Assembly: GCF_001039355.2 (NCBI RefSeq)
Contig: NW_019775560.1
Span: forward strand, 5,401 to 62,647
Direction: 5' to 3'
From: Lingula anatina
Taxonomy: Eukaryota; Brachiopoda; Lingulata; Lingulida; Lingulidae
DNA: 57,247 nt
A program made the translations under genes and the position numbers. Shown here piece by piece: positions 26,526-38,310 of the stretch (position 1 is its first letter; the number at the start of each line of letters is the position of its first letter). Below the pieces are notes generated by a model. The model was not told the DNA's origin and ran no database searches. It was given only the letters and a program-made list of their open reading frames with translations.

Positions 26526-29500
26526 TTAGCCAAAAATGCTGCTGATGTCGTATTGAGTAGAACAGTCCCTGTTCCACAAATTCATCCGACCAAAATGAAG
26601 GCGTGGCTTGAACAGTTCGCAACACAGACGGTCCGGTAGAAGGTAGGCGGCAGTTTCGGGGCCACAACCCTGTGGATCAAAGGTTAAGACTACCCTCACC
26701 CCTGGCGGTGCAATGTGAGCGTTTAACTTCTGGCACATGAGTTGCCCAATGGTAGTGTTGACTAAACGGCCGTAGAGTAGTGACTCCGTCTCGTCGCTGT
26801 AAACCTGGTCTCCGAGAAGCAATCGCGACATACGTAAACAGTCTCTGGGGCAGTTACGGTACACCTTGAGGCAGTCGCGCTTGACTGGGACAGGCGTCGT
26901 GGGCGAAATGGCCAAGGCAGGTATATCCCGTTTCATCGTGGAATCAAAATTCGGAAATCTCTCTTTGACTTTGAATACGATTTCCTTGCCGTTTTCACTG
27001 CCCCACAGCTGCTTTTCGCCGTACATAAGCGTTGCCACGTCTTGTAGGTGAGCGCCAAGGGCGGTGGTTCTACCCTCGGCACGGAGACGGCAGTGGCAGC
27101 TGTGTCACAAAATGAGACAAATCAGTGCATTTAATTCGACAGGTATGACCAAAAGCCAGAATAAATCGTTATTCATAATATTAGATCGCAGCAAAAAGTA
27201 GGGTTAAACATTGGCACTGAAGGCAAAAGTGAAACCGATTTACGACAAGAAACATATTGAAATACAGTAGGCCTACAATAACTCTCTCTGTTTCTTTCGG
27301 TTATTTAAATTTAAAATATAACCTAAAGGTAATAAATTCGTTACTTACATTTCACTTATATTTTCTGGTTTCTCTGAAATAAAAAAGAAAAAAATTGATA
27401 AGTTTTCATTTGATTATCCATTTCTTTAATGTGACTGATGACTCATTTCTGTTTTCTCAGCGTTGTTGTTACGTATTGAGCAGGTGCCAATAGTTTGGCA
27501 ATTCTTTTCACTCAAAGGGCACTCTAAGACAGTTTCATTCCTTACTCACACATTCAACAATACTAATTTCTTTCATATATTCAAAATGACACATACGAAA
27601 ACATGTTCGGTTGTCAGTCGAGAGGTAATAACCGGGATCGCACGAGCAGTGGTAGGAACCATTGGTGTTGACACAGTTTTGCTCACATCCTCCCAGATTT
27701 GTGGCACATTCGTTGAAATCTGAAAAAGTGAAGTTATTTTGGTTTATTTTTTTCATCATTACTATCATTGTGAAATGGGATAGGGGTGTATTGAACAATT
27801 TCTTAGATCCTTACCAATTTTCCCGAGGTTTTATTTACTTCACATATTTTCCTACCCTCCCCCCAAAAAAAAAAAAAAAAAACAAAAAAAAAACAAAGGA
27901 AAAAAAAAAGAACATATCAAATTTTAATTCTTAATCTCCATTTTATTCATGATCATATTGTACGTTAATACGAAATACAGCAGTACTGTGAGATGTAACC
28001 CAATTAGTTAAAGTTGTAAAACATAATACCAAAAAAAAAAAAAATACGGTACCGACACAGGTTCTTCCATCGCCATCCAGTACGTATCCTGTTTGGTTGC
28101 ATGCACATTGATATGTTCCATTTGTATTTTCACAGACATCATCACAACCGCCATTGTTTAGACTACACTCGTCCACATCTAATTTTAACGTAAATTAAAG
28201 TATGTATTAAAGTATAAACATCGCATCAATAGGTGCATGTACATTTCATAAGCAACTTAATACATTTATTGTAAGTATACTCTTCGTGAAGAGGCCTACG
28301 TTTAACGCCACTCAGAGAATCGTTCTTTTGTTTTCGAATGCATCCATACTTAGCATTGGCCTACATTATAAAATGGACTTTTGCATATTCGTTCTTCGAA
28401 TAATTGCCCTATTTTAAACTAACCTGTTTGATATCACCAAGAACGTATTTTAATAAAACAATGTACATGTGTTAAAACTATATTCACTCATTCTATGTGC
28501 TACCTAAAACATCAAATCATACATTGAAACCAAAGTACCACAAAACACTTTAAATTATACCTCGGTATTACATTAGGTAAAATGACATTACCGGCACAGC
28601 TCATTCCGTCTTGCTGCAGCGTGTAACCTTCCTTACAGCCGCACTGGAATGAACCCACTGTGTTATTACACAGTTGATCACAACCCCCGTTATTAATACT
28701 GCATTCGTCTATTTCTAGGATTGGAAAAGTAAAGATATTTAGTAAGTGTAGTGGCTAGAATTCTATATCCCTTGTTTAAGGGAAAGTAATTACCATGTAG
28801 TCTCACATACTGCATTCGGTGCAATTGCTATGTATTTGGTTGAGAAAATGATCTTTAGAAGAAAGAGATTCGTAAGTTGGGAGAGGTGCACACGTTCAGA
28901 TTCACGGAGGACGCAACACTCGCACGTATGAAGAGAAAGTAGGAAAAAAGACAAATAAGTACAGTATGTATTTGCCCGGTCCTTTCTTAAAACTCATTTT
29001 ATATATGTTGCTTGGTTACTAGACCTATTTTATAGCTCATTACGTAATTAGCATATAAATTTGCAAGTAATGTAAAGGCATTTTAAGAACACGTGTTATA
29101 ATGCATGAATGTATTAGGCGTGGTTAACAAACAAACTTTGTCAGGCCTGTTAGTTTCAGTTATTTTCTTTCCTTAGATATTGAGTATGTACATGTATATC
29201 TCAGCTAGCTACATAATTTCATGAAGTTGTTTTATATTTATTACAGCGTCAGCAGACAAAGGTTATATGGTATTTTGTCATGTTTCACAAGTAGAGGCTA
29301 GACAAGTCTAGTGAGTAGCTAGTTTATGTATGTTATCATTTAATTTGGAATTAATTTGTTTCTTCTTAACTTTGTAATGCACTTATAAAAGAAATTGATT
29401 TAATAACAGTGACATTCAGTCATTATATAAGTAAGTCATATTGAAAAGGAACATGAAGTATAGATGTTAAGTATCTTTATTTATTATTATTTCAGAAAGT

Positions 29501-32500
29501 ATCTTATTGTAGTGGATCAATAAAGGCTCAAACAGACAACCTGCGTTTGTTAAGATATTGGACACTACAGTAAGCATACAATTTTTAATAATTAAACATC
29601 AACCGAACATGTGTAATATAGACCTTTCCTATGAAGGACAAAAAGGAAAGTAGATATGTGTTTCTTTTAAGGTTTGAAACATAAAATGTGCGACATTTTT
29701 GGACTGCTTAAAAGTTGGAGGCACAGTACTTTATTTTGCGTGGAAATAATTATTTGTAAGGGTCCTAAACAATTTTATCATCAGGCTATCAAGTACTTAC
29801 ATAGCCTGTATATATAAGTTTTATATCTTGGCTTAAATCAAGTGGAAGATGTCAAGTTTTGTATATTTCTCACTTTTTGTAACAATATAACTTTTGAGCT
29901 GGTTGGGATCGCTATTACATAGTAACGGATACCAATTGGAGGTATAACTGTAGATCCCAGAAAAGGCAAATATGGATTTCAAAAACAAATTACACCCTAA
30001 AGAAACCCCCTTTAAGTCCAAAGCATAAAAAGCAAATGCAGAGATTGTAAAAATTAACTAATAATGATCACATCTTAACGAATATGCAATGTATCTGATT
30101 CGGTGGTTACCTTGTGAACAGTTCTTGCCTGTCCACCCGGAATCACAGGCACAGCGGTAGACTCCGGTGCTCACACGAGAGCAGGTGCCTTGGTCACAAG
30201 GGTTGAGGAGACAGGGGTTATCTGCAAACAAGTTAACTGTCAGATAGCCATGAGATAGCCATGATAACAAACAGGACAGATGTTTTGATCATTATACTAG
30301 TGACGGTCACAAACCTAATTTAACTGTGCTCATCTTTGAACATCTCTGAATCTCTGTGCGTCGCTCACGTTACCAATGACACTTGCAAATTGCTGAAGCC
30401 ATATTCTCTTTATATCTATAGCTATGAAAAGTTGGATACTGTACCGTAGGTCTCGCAGTGAGTGCCAAAGAAGTTTGAAGGGCAGGAACAGCTGTACGAG
30501 GTACTTGTTGGGTTGCTTGTCCTGCATGTGCCGCCGTTCTGACAAGGGGAGGTCCCGCACAGTGGATCTGTATGTACATGGGTGAAACACTTATATCTGT
30601 ACGTTTTTATGTTCATGCACATTTACTATATTGTATTATAGTGACTATATATATTTGCTTAAAACAACAAGCATCATCGCTGCTTCCCTTGATACCCGTT
30701 TTAAGTATCCAATTATTTCTAATACGTGAGTTTTTACATTACTCTGGCAGATCGAAAGTATAAAAAAGGGGCGTACTGCATTTTTGTCTCCTTGGTCCAG
30801 GATAAATTGACTGTGTGTAGGGCAAATTTGTATCTCCAATAAGAACTATCAGGGGTGATGCTATTTTGATTCAGAACTTTTGCGCGGGAAAGGCATGAGA
30901 CCCTTAATTCAATACATATATCTGCACGTCCACGATACTGGGTAACAGCAGTGGGTGGTCATCTTTGAAATTATGTCAAAATATGCCTATTCGTTGGATT
31001 ACAAGGGGGGTGCTTTTATGTGAAAGGGGATAGATTTGTCTCATTATAACAAACACTTTTGTTTCCAAACATTGCTGTTAATTTACACTTTTTACTTCAT
31101 AGCCGAAAGTAACACTAAAACAGCGCTTATCTGGGACACGGACATGACAGTCCGTTTTGCAGCCCAGGGACCTTGCGTAAATAGTGGAGATTTCCATTGA
31201 TGACGTAATGACCCGGTCACGTGAATATTAAATGAGACTAATTAAGTTAGCTATACCCGGTCCCCGCTTCTTGGCGTGTAACTCACGAAAAACGACTTCA
31301 TGTCCTCACTGTTAATGCCCATGTCTCAATGTTGTTACCCAGTATCGTGGACGTGCAGATATATTTGGTGATGGTGTATACGTTAACATATTGGAATAAA
31401 TGTTCGGTTGACCTCTCTGATACCTGTATGTTAGGCTGCAGTGGAAATTATTCAGTAAAGATGGTATACTGTGCCTCCTGTATCTCAGGAAACTAGTTTC
31501 TACAGTTATTCCTTCTTTCCAGTAATTAGAAAACAAACGAGCCATAGGAGATCAGAAATTTGCCATGTTCGAGGATACAGGCATAAAAATAGCGAATTAA
31601 TTTAACATTACTTACTGCACTCCACATATGATGTTTCACTATCGCCACAGTTGTGTTTACCCGCCAAATGCGTACATTCCTGTAGCCTCGCTTCATTGCC
31701 ATTGCATCTTACGTCATCAAATGCCATTTTGGCCGCGGCTCCAGCTTTTTATATAGGTGATATAAAAAAGATAAACCAAACTATATTTAAAAAATTCACT
31801 TCTTATTTACAAGGATATTTCAGCTATAACACTGATAAATATTTCTTCTGGCACAAATTGTTTCACCCAGTGGCTTTCGTAAAATCCTTACGGCACTCAA
31901 TAAAAAATGTTCAAAAATACAATGCAGCAACTATCAAATGCTCAAATATCGTCGGTAGGCCTACTGATGCATCCACAACGAGTTATCTATACTGACATGA
32001 ATCGAATGTAGGTCTATTTGGGTTATCTTTTAATATACCATCAGAAGTGATAAATGCCTTTGATAACTACGCATAGATGTGTAAAATGGAAGAACAAGAA
32101 CAACTTAAATGCCGACTTCGTGACATACATGAAATAAAACTTTTAAAATGTTTAACAAAGAAGTTAAGCAGAACGTTTTTAAAAAGCGGACCTCGGGGGT
32201 CCAACTATATTTCAAGAGCGACATTAGCTGTGGAGAGCGGAACAACAGATCATAAGAAAATAAGTCCCAGATGTCGACCAAGAACTTGTATTTCCCCTGT
32301 CCAAAAGTCCGATGTAAGTATCAATATTTATGATATTTTGTGTATTTTATGTACGCTTTTAATGCATAGAATAGAGCTATAGGTAATCTTCAATTTTGTT
32401 GCAACCACTCAATAGGAATGCTCTTTTATTTAAGAAATTAAGACTTCAAAATACAGAATCTGTAAAATTCACAATTTTCCCCTATTGAAATATGTACACT

Positions 32501-35463
32501 CGTTCCTTGCCCATTAAAAAAAAAACGTTTGAGGTCAGACTTGTAACATTTGGGACAATTCATTTAAGGTTACAGCAGCAATTGGAATACACGTCCCATT
32601 TTATAAGGAAGCATAGCTTCCCTTAAAACATTTTTAAAAAGTCGAAGATCTCTTTTTGGAAGATTTTGCAACTAAAGTTTCACGGCTCTAGCGCGTTTTA
32701 AAACGACTTTTTGGTACTTTTATTTCTAAGGAAAGAGCTGACTTTTAAATTGACATAAATCTTTTTTTTCACAAATTTTCAGTTTTCCTTAAAGGGATAA
32801 CAACTCTTCGTACGAGATCTATATTTCACAGTGAAAACATTGAAAAGAACTAATAATAATAATAATAATAATAATAATGATAATAGTAAAGTCCACGAGA
32901 AGTATTAAGGATTTTTCATTTTTGTCAGTGATACAAAATTTCTTTTCTTAATATAAAAACATTGAATATATGAGCAGCTGGACTAGAGATTAAATTTGTG
33001 TTTTTTGTGGTCATTAATCTTAAAAAACTTTCTATAGTAGGGTTATTCACTTGCAGATATTTTTCTCTTAATTCTGCATATGCTACACATGTCATTAAAA
33101 ATGGTATTCGTCTTCAACATCATAAATATTGTGTTTTTTACAGATTAAACAGAGTCTATTGCATCTATCTATACCTCTCCATCTACCGCTCTCAATATTT
33201 AGTAGGTGATTTGCGCATCTGAATCTTGCTAGTGGATTCTATGATTTACATTTTTAACGCTTAATAAGTAACAGTCCAGTGTTAACGTACTCTTAAATAA
33301 TGAATAAGTATCCAGTTTGCTGCTCCTACATGTGTCACTGTGCCATATTTGGCCAGCATTATCTACTAATCTTTCTCTGAAAACTTTAATAAATAAAACA
33401 GAATTTCCCACGCCCTGAGCCTCCCAGACATATCCAAATCCATATCTGTATAACGTTTTAACATCTGTGGCCCAAGTGTGCCTTCCACTTAAATCTTATT
33501 TAAATAGCATATCATATACATGAGCAGGATAGCGATCTTCATTCATATGTACAAGCTTTAACCAATATTTAATGCTATTTACCATATAATTAGTATACAA
33601 TGGATATCTTCCGCATTCGCCTAGTACAGCTTCCGTCACAGTATTTGAACTAACACCTAATAAATATCTACAAAATTTTGCTTGGGAGATTTCAATACTT
33701 TCTACTGGTTTATAACCCCATATTTCGGCACCATAGAAAAGAATGGGTGTTATCATTCTATAAAAAAGAAAGAAAGCTTCCTTAAAGTAAATACATGCTT
33801 GTTTTTTCAAATAAAGCTTAACAACAAATAATGCTTTATTGGCTTGGTTGATTTGATGTTGGATGGTTTTACTCCTACCGAGGAAGGCACCAAAATATGT
33901 TCCTAAGTATTTATATGCAGGTACTGCTTCCAATTTTTTGTCCTTGAAAAATCACCTTTCATTTTTCTTTATTTTACCACCTCTCCTAAATACTACTATT
34001 TTTGTCTTTTGGACATTTACTAGCATACCATACTGACTGCAATATTTTTCTAATTGATGAATTTGTTTCTGTAACCCCCCAACAGTGTCTGAAATGCATA
34101 CAATGTCATCAGCATAAAGCAAAGACATTGGAAACACCTCATTTATGTAAATACCCTGACATCCAGCCTTGTTCAAACTATGATAAAATTCATTTATGAA
34201 TAACGTAAATAGAAAAGGTCTTAACATGCATCCTTGTCGAGTGCCCATGTTACATTTAAAATAATCAGTAAGGCCTAAATTTGTTAGAACACATGATTGC
34301 AGTTGGGAATAAATAGAGCGTAAAACTGTGACGACATATCCATTTACACGGTTTTTTGCAAGTACATACCATAATAATTTATGTTGAACACTATCGAAAG
34401 CGGCAGAGAATTCTATAAAAATACAGCAGTATCTGCCTTTTCTTCGACTTAAGTATTTTGTACGCATCCCTGCAATGTAAAAATGTGATCGACAGTGGAG
34501 TAACCAATTTTATAGGCGGCCTGAGCTTCAATCGTTGTATTATTTTCCATTGCCCAATTATTAAATCTGTTACTTAAAATTTTCATAAATATTTTCCCAT
34601 GACACTCAAAAGCGCAATTCCTCTATAATTTGTTGCCACATTTACATTTCCTTTTTGAGCAATGGGTACAGAATGGCACTGCACCAGCTAGAGGGAAATT
34701 TTCCACTTATTAATACAGTATTACAAAGATTTAACAACAATGGTGATAAATGGTTGAAGCCATATTTGAACATTTCAATCACTAATCCATCTGGACCTGG
34801 AGATTTTCCATTTTTCATGATGCGTACAATATTTGATAGTTCATCCATAGTGAATGGCTCATTTAGAGTATTGCAACTGTTTAAAGGCTGTATGTGCTCA
34901 AACCATTCAGTATACTGTTCGATATTTGTTATGAAGCTCTTTTCTATGTCATTTACATTTTTATTTAATAACTTGTAAAAATGATTTAGCCATGCTTGTG
35001 GGCTGATATTATTCTTTTTAATAGACTGAGCACTTTTCAGAGACTTTATATAATTCCACATTTCCTTTGTGGTTTTTAAAGCGTGCAATTGCTCAACCTC
35101 CTTTGCAGTGTAAGAATTTTTCTTCATTTCACAGAGTACCTCAAACTTACTCTTATATTCCTTTTTTTTAAATCATTTTGATTATTTGACTTTCTGAAAT
35201 CATTGAGACATTTGAATATAAGATTTAAGTTGTTTTCATAGATCACATTCTTGATCCCACCACCTAGGTTGATTTCTTTGAACTTTGCTTTCTCTGGGTA
35301 AAAAGAGAATACCTGGCCGTTGTAGTAGACCTTCTAACATTTGTTCAGCATTGTTCGCATGAAAAGAACTCTTAGAAATATAATATATTCTATTTTATCA
35401 CAAAAACGGCAGTTAAAGCAATTATTCTCAAATCTATGCTTATACTCTCTTAATAGATTTTTA

Positions 35464-35509
<46 letters not shown>

Positions 35510-37272
35510 AGGGACTAAATTTGAATGATGAAATGGATTCATAAACCATTTGTAAGTATAAAAAATTGCTGTGTACACCAGGAAAATTAATTTTTTACCC
35601 AAAATGAACAGTTGTTATCCCTTACACTTGTTATCTTTATCGTTAAGTCTATTGAGCATATCTGGATTTTAGTGTTAGGTAACAAATATTATAATAATAA
35701 TTATTATTATTATTATTATCATTATAATTGAAAGATGTGATCTTAACTAGTAGTATGGATTGCTACCTTATCCCGTAAAGGACTATCTTGCAAGAGGCTA
35801 CAAAACGCTTGACTTCAGAATTGCCCGTTGCAAAACTTTTGTGTCAGAAGCACAATTATCACCTACATTATACCTAGATTTCAATGGATAGAATTTGAGA
35901 TATCAGCATTTAAAGTCGGTGTAAAGTTTACAGGGTAAGCTATATAATGACCTTGTCACTAGTGGACAGAATTTGACATGTAACCAACGACAGAAGCATT
36001 GTAATTTTACTCTTATATGTTGATATTTACCATGTCCATCGGCTACTTACATACAGTTTGGCCTCCTCTGTATGTCGGGCTGTCTGTATTGAGCCCAAGC
36101 TGCCTGCATACCACCTTTGCACCGTTATTATTTGCATCAAATTGATCATCGCACACGTATCCCCAAGCATTGCTGTAGAATACCTGTAGGATGCCTTTGT
36201 TTCCGTTCGAAAGTTTCAAGTCTCCATATTTCTGAAATAAAGTATGGGCAAGTAATGATGCATATGGGTAAATGCTTAGGCACTAATGTATTAAACCAAG
36301 CAAAAAAAAAAAAAAAAAAAAAAAAAAGGGAGGGATAAGGACAATCCGAATTTCGAATTCACACAAATATTTAAAGGGATAATAACTCTTCGTTTTGGCC
36401 AAAAAATGAATTTTCCTGGAGTAGACAACAATTTTCCCATACTTACCAATGGTTAATGAATCCATTTTTACATTCAATTTAGTCCCTGTTTTTTTTTCTA
36501 AAAAGCTTGGTTTTTTGTTATAATCTCTTAAGAGATTTTAACAGAGTATAGCCACCAATGGAGGTCACGTGGTCTAAAGACAAGCTCAGATATCAGAATA
36601 ATAGCTATAACTACCGTTTTTGTGGTAAAACAGAATATGTTATATTTCTATGAGTTATTCACAATATTTTTATTGTGAAATATAGATCTCATACGAAGAG
36701 TTATTATCCCCTTAACCAAACTTGCAAAGCAGCTTATTTTGGCATTCAGAGAATGAAAAAATCAAGCTGAAAGACCGAAATCATGCAATGACGACCTCTC
36801 GTCTCGACTGTTGCAACTGTTTAAAAAAATATTGCTTACTATCAAAATTTTAAAAGGAAACTTTCCACATGGTTTTCAAGCCAAACAAGTTGATCATGTA
36901 CACACCACAAGATCTTCAAACTGCATCCAGCTAAGAGATAAGAAACATACACTAAAGACTAATTATCAACGTGGTTTTACCACCACAACCCCTATCATCT
37001 GGAATAAACTGCCACTATACAATACAATGAACTGCTTAAATATGTCGACACTTTAAATATCTTACTTTTTATGGAACTTAAACAGAAATCGTCAACTCTT
37101 TAAATCTTTTACTATTTATTAAACTTTTACAGAAATTGCATTTAAAAAAACAGTAAAACATTCACAATTTCGCAGTTTTAGAGTACCCACGCTAAAGTTT
37201 CCCAATAAGTAATAATTCCATATGGCATGTTTAATTATTGAGACCTCTGTTGAGCGTGGATTTAAGGAATAT

Positions 37273-37322
<50 letters not shown>

Positions 37323-37629
37323 CCGACCTCATGATTTCAACTAAATGTGCATTTTGAAGTCAATCAATATAATAAAATGAGCAGTTTCAAATTGTATTTA
37401 TAATCCTGATTTATATTTTTCTCGATTTACAGTGCATATTTTTTCATGCCGTGCAGCCCTGTATGACAAGAGTTATAAGCTGTATAGTACGTCTGATTTC
37501 TTAAAATATGTTTACGGAATTAGACGATAAAGACTTCGACGTGTATATGTATTGAGATATTCAATTTGTGCAACTAACCTGCGCATCCACGTTGTGGAAC
37601 ACAATCAAAATTCCAAGCAACAAAAGCAT
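26526..37629 (-). CDS. Secreted SRCR-EGF protein with an unrecognised C-terminal domain
   Basis: Ten coding exons: 37579-37629, 36051-36231, 31616-31744, 30445-30567, 30111-30221, 28592-28714, 28053-28178, 27597-27719, 27349-27373 and 26526-27099. The total is 1566 nt (521 residues) with all phases matching. Residues 1-17 are a signal peptide ([17 protein letters not shown], the whole first exon). One SRCR domain spans two exons; its N-half includes WGYVCDDQF and VVCRQLGL, and its C-half [14 protein letters not shown] and HNCGDSE. Five EGF repeats follow, one per exon with phase-1 borders. The first two are of Notch-like type and the last three are calcium-binding type (EIDEC, DVDEC and DFNEC starts). 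The final about 195 residues form a separate Cys-containing domain ([25 protein letters not shown]) that I do not recognise. SRCR and EGF modules are typical of secreted or surface recognition proteins. No membrane anchor is seen, so the product is probably extracellular. Confidence 0.88.
27855..27909. repeat. A-rich tract in SRCR-EGF intron
   Basis: Interrupted poly(A) of about 50 bases in the intron between EGF repeats 4 and 5. Confidence 0.85.
28740..30110 (-). other. Intron of SRCR-EGF gene between EGF repeats 2 and 3
   Basis: About 1.4 kb of AT-rich intronic sequence. No repeat element, RNA or exon recognised. Confidence 0.5.
30916..31364. mobile_element. 449-bp element with perfect 32-bp terminal inverted repeats
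   Basis: Positions 30916-30947 are the exact reverse complement of 31333-31364 (begins ATATATCTGCACGTCCACGA). It lies in the intron between the SRCR and the first EGF exon. No coding capacity. The arms are far longer than chance allows, so a non-autonomous DNA transposon is likely. I found no convincing target duplication and cannot name the superfamily. Confidence 0.72.
32841..35370 (-). mobile_element. 5'-truncated LINE (non-LTR retrotransposon) with 11-bp target duplication
   Basis: The inserted segment is 32852-35359, flanked by TGAAAAGAACT at 32841-32851 and 35360-35370. On the gene strand it ends in an (ATT)n-type tail (32852-32885 on the plus strand reads AATAAT repeats). Broken frames encode reverse transcriptase. 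34642-35127 carries the [10 protein letters not shown] fingers motif. 33952-34467 carries the AFDSV motif, [10 protein letters not shown] and YADD, the catalytic centre. 33496-33933 carries the thumb/C-terminal region, and 33229-33411 further C-terminal sequence. Several frame breaks and stops separate them, and no endonuclease domain is left, so it is dead. The clade is undetermined (CR1/Jockey/I-like range). Confidence 0.92.
35465..35508. repeat. Poly(A) run of 44 bases
   Basis: Uninterrupted A44 on the plus strand, inside the right part of the split MITE. Confidence 0.97.
36302..36327. repeat. Poly(A) run of 26 bases
   Basis: Uninterrupted A26 in the intron upstream of the SRCR N-half exon. 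Confidence 0.97.
36371..36715 (+). mobile_element. TTAA-type MITE (family 2), intact 345-bp copy
   Basis: Bounded by TTAA at 36371-36374 and 36712-36715. Inverted termini are AGGGATAATAACTCTTCGT on the left and, inverted, GGGGATAATAACTCTTCGTA on the right. It lies in the first intron of the SRCR-EGF gene, in opposite orientation to the split copy. TTAA target sites are typical of piggyBac-type transposases. No coding capacity. Confidence 0.85.
37273..37321 (+). repeat. (ATT)n microsatellite
   Basis: About 16 uninterrupted ATT units in the first intron of the SRCR-EGF gene. Confidence 0.95.
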
Positions 37630-37689
37630 TGTCCACTTTCTATGATCAGCGCACCACCGGCAAATTGACACATCCCCTTCACAGCAGTG

Positions 37690-37699
37690 TCTTATATAG
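37690..37699 (-). promoter_or_regulatory. TATA box of SRCR-EGF gene
   Basis: CTATATAAG on the gene strand, about 65 bases upstream of the ATG at 37629. That spacing leaves room for a short 5' UTR. It supports initiation at the signal peptide rather than at the longer upstream open frame. Confidence 0.55.
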
Positions 37700-38095
37700 C
37701 CCAAAGGCCCCAACGCAAAAGTTCCAGTTTGGTCGGAAACTAGCACATGTTTACTGATATCAGAAATATCAGTAATTCCCACAGGCCTAGCCCAAGTCTA
37801 TTCTTTCCAAGAATATTGAATTCTTGATAAGCATACATGTATGTACAGTGCCTTATGCTCATGATGTCCCTTTGAGGCTAGAAATACGCACAGTATAAGC
37901 GACACTAGACATGGCACCTATAGGCATACACGTAAAATAAACAAAATACCTATCGCTGACCATTTAAGATACGTGACACAAAGCGAGCGGATCAGAAACG
38001 AATGCGATAGCTAAGATGAACATTCACAGTTAGTTACATGGGGTACAACTACCACATCGTCACTGATGACGAATAATCTAATCAATTAGGCCCTA
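37700..38095. other. Upstream region of SRCR-EGF gene
   Basis: About 400 bases between the promoter and the SRCR relic. No gene or element recognised. Confidence 0.4.
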
Positions 38096-38310
38096 TCAGA
38101 GAAGGATGGGGTTACAATACAACTTTGGAATGGAATTCCCTCTAGCCGTACTGAGAGCTTGTTTCCAGAGGAGTTTTTCTGTCGAGAATCCTAACTGTCT
38201 ACGTACGACAGTGGTACCATTTGTATTGCAGCAATTATCACAGACGTAATACCAATCCTCACTGTGATAAACCTGAAAAATGCCCACGTTACCGTTAGAC
38301 TATCAAGTGG
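38096..38310 (-). pseudogene. Decayed SRCR N-half exon
   Basis: Read on the minus strand, it encodes SNGNVGIFQVYHSEDWYYVC and then VVRRQLGFS. This parallels [20 protein letters not shown] and VVCRQLGL of the working SRCR exon at 36051-36231. Relative to that exon it has a 2-base loss just before SNGN, which puts stops in frame, and the conserved Cys of the CRQLG motif has become Arg. No partner C-half, EGF exon or signal exon lies upstream. It is best read as a relic of a tandem copy of the SRCR-EGF gene. Confidence 0.72.

Larger units (their letters stand above)
32789..35625 (-). mobile_element. TTAA-type MITE (family 2), split by a LINE insertion
   Basis: The left end (32789-32840) reads TTAAAGGGATAACAACTCTT. 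The right end (about 35360-35625), inverted, reads AAGGGATAACAACTGTTCAT and then follows copy 36371-36715 through its whole left part. The two halves are separated by the LINE at 32852-35359. The TTAA on the left and TTAC on the right suggest piggyBac-like TTAA target sites. A pure A44 run at 35465-35508 sits exactly where the intact copy has a short T-run after CCCTG (opposite strand). Confidence 0.82.

Noticed and set aside
36811-37056. 81-codon plus-strand frame resembling the tail of a retrotransposon protein ([15 protein letters not shown])
   Set aside because: It looks like a possible fragment of reverse-transcriptase C-terminal sequence, but it is too short and isolated in a MITE-rich intron to call.
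37630-37782. Longer N-terminus for the SRCR-EGF protein
   Set aside because: It would bury the signal peptide, and the TATA box at 37690 places the start of transcription downstream of that frame's ATG.
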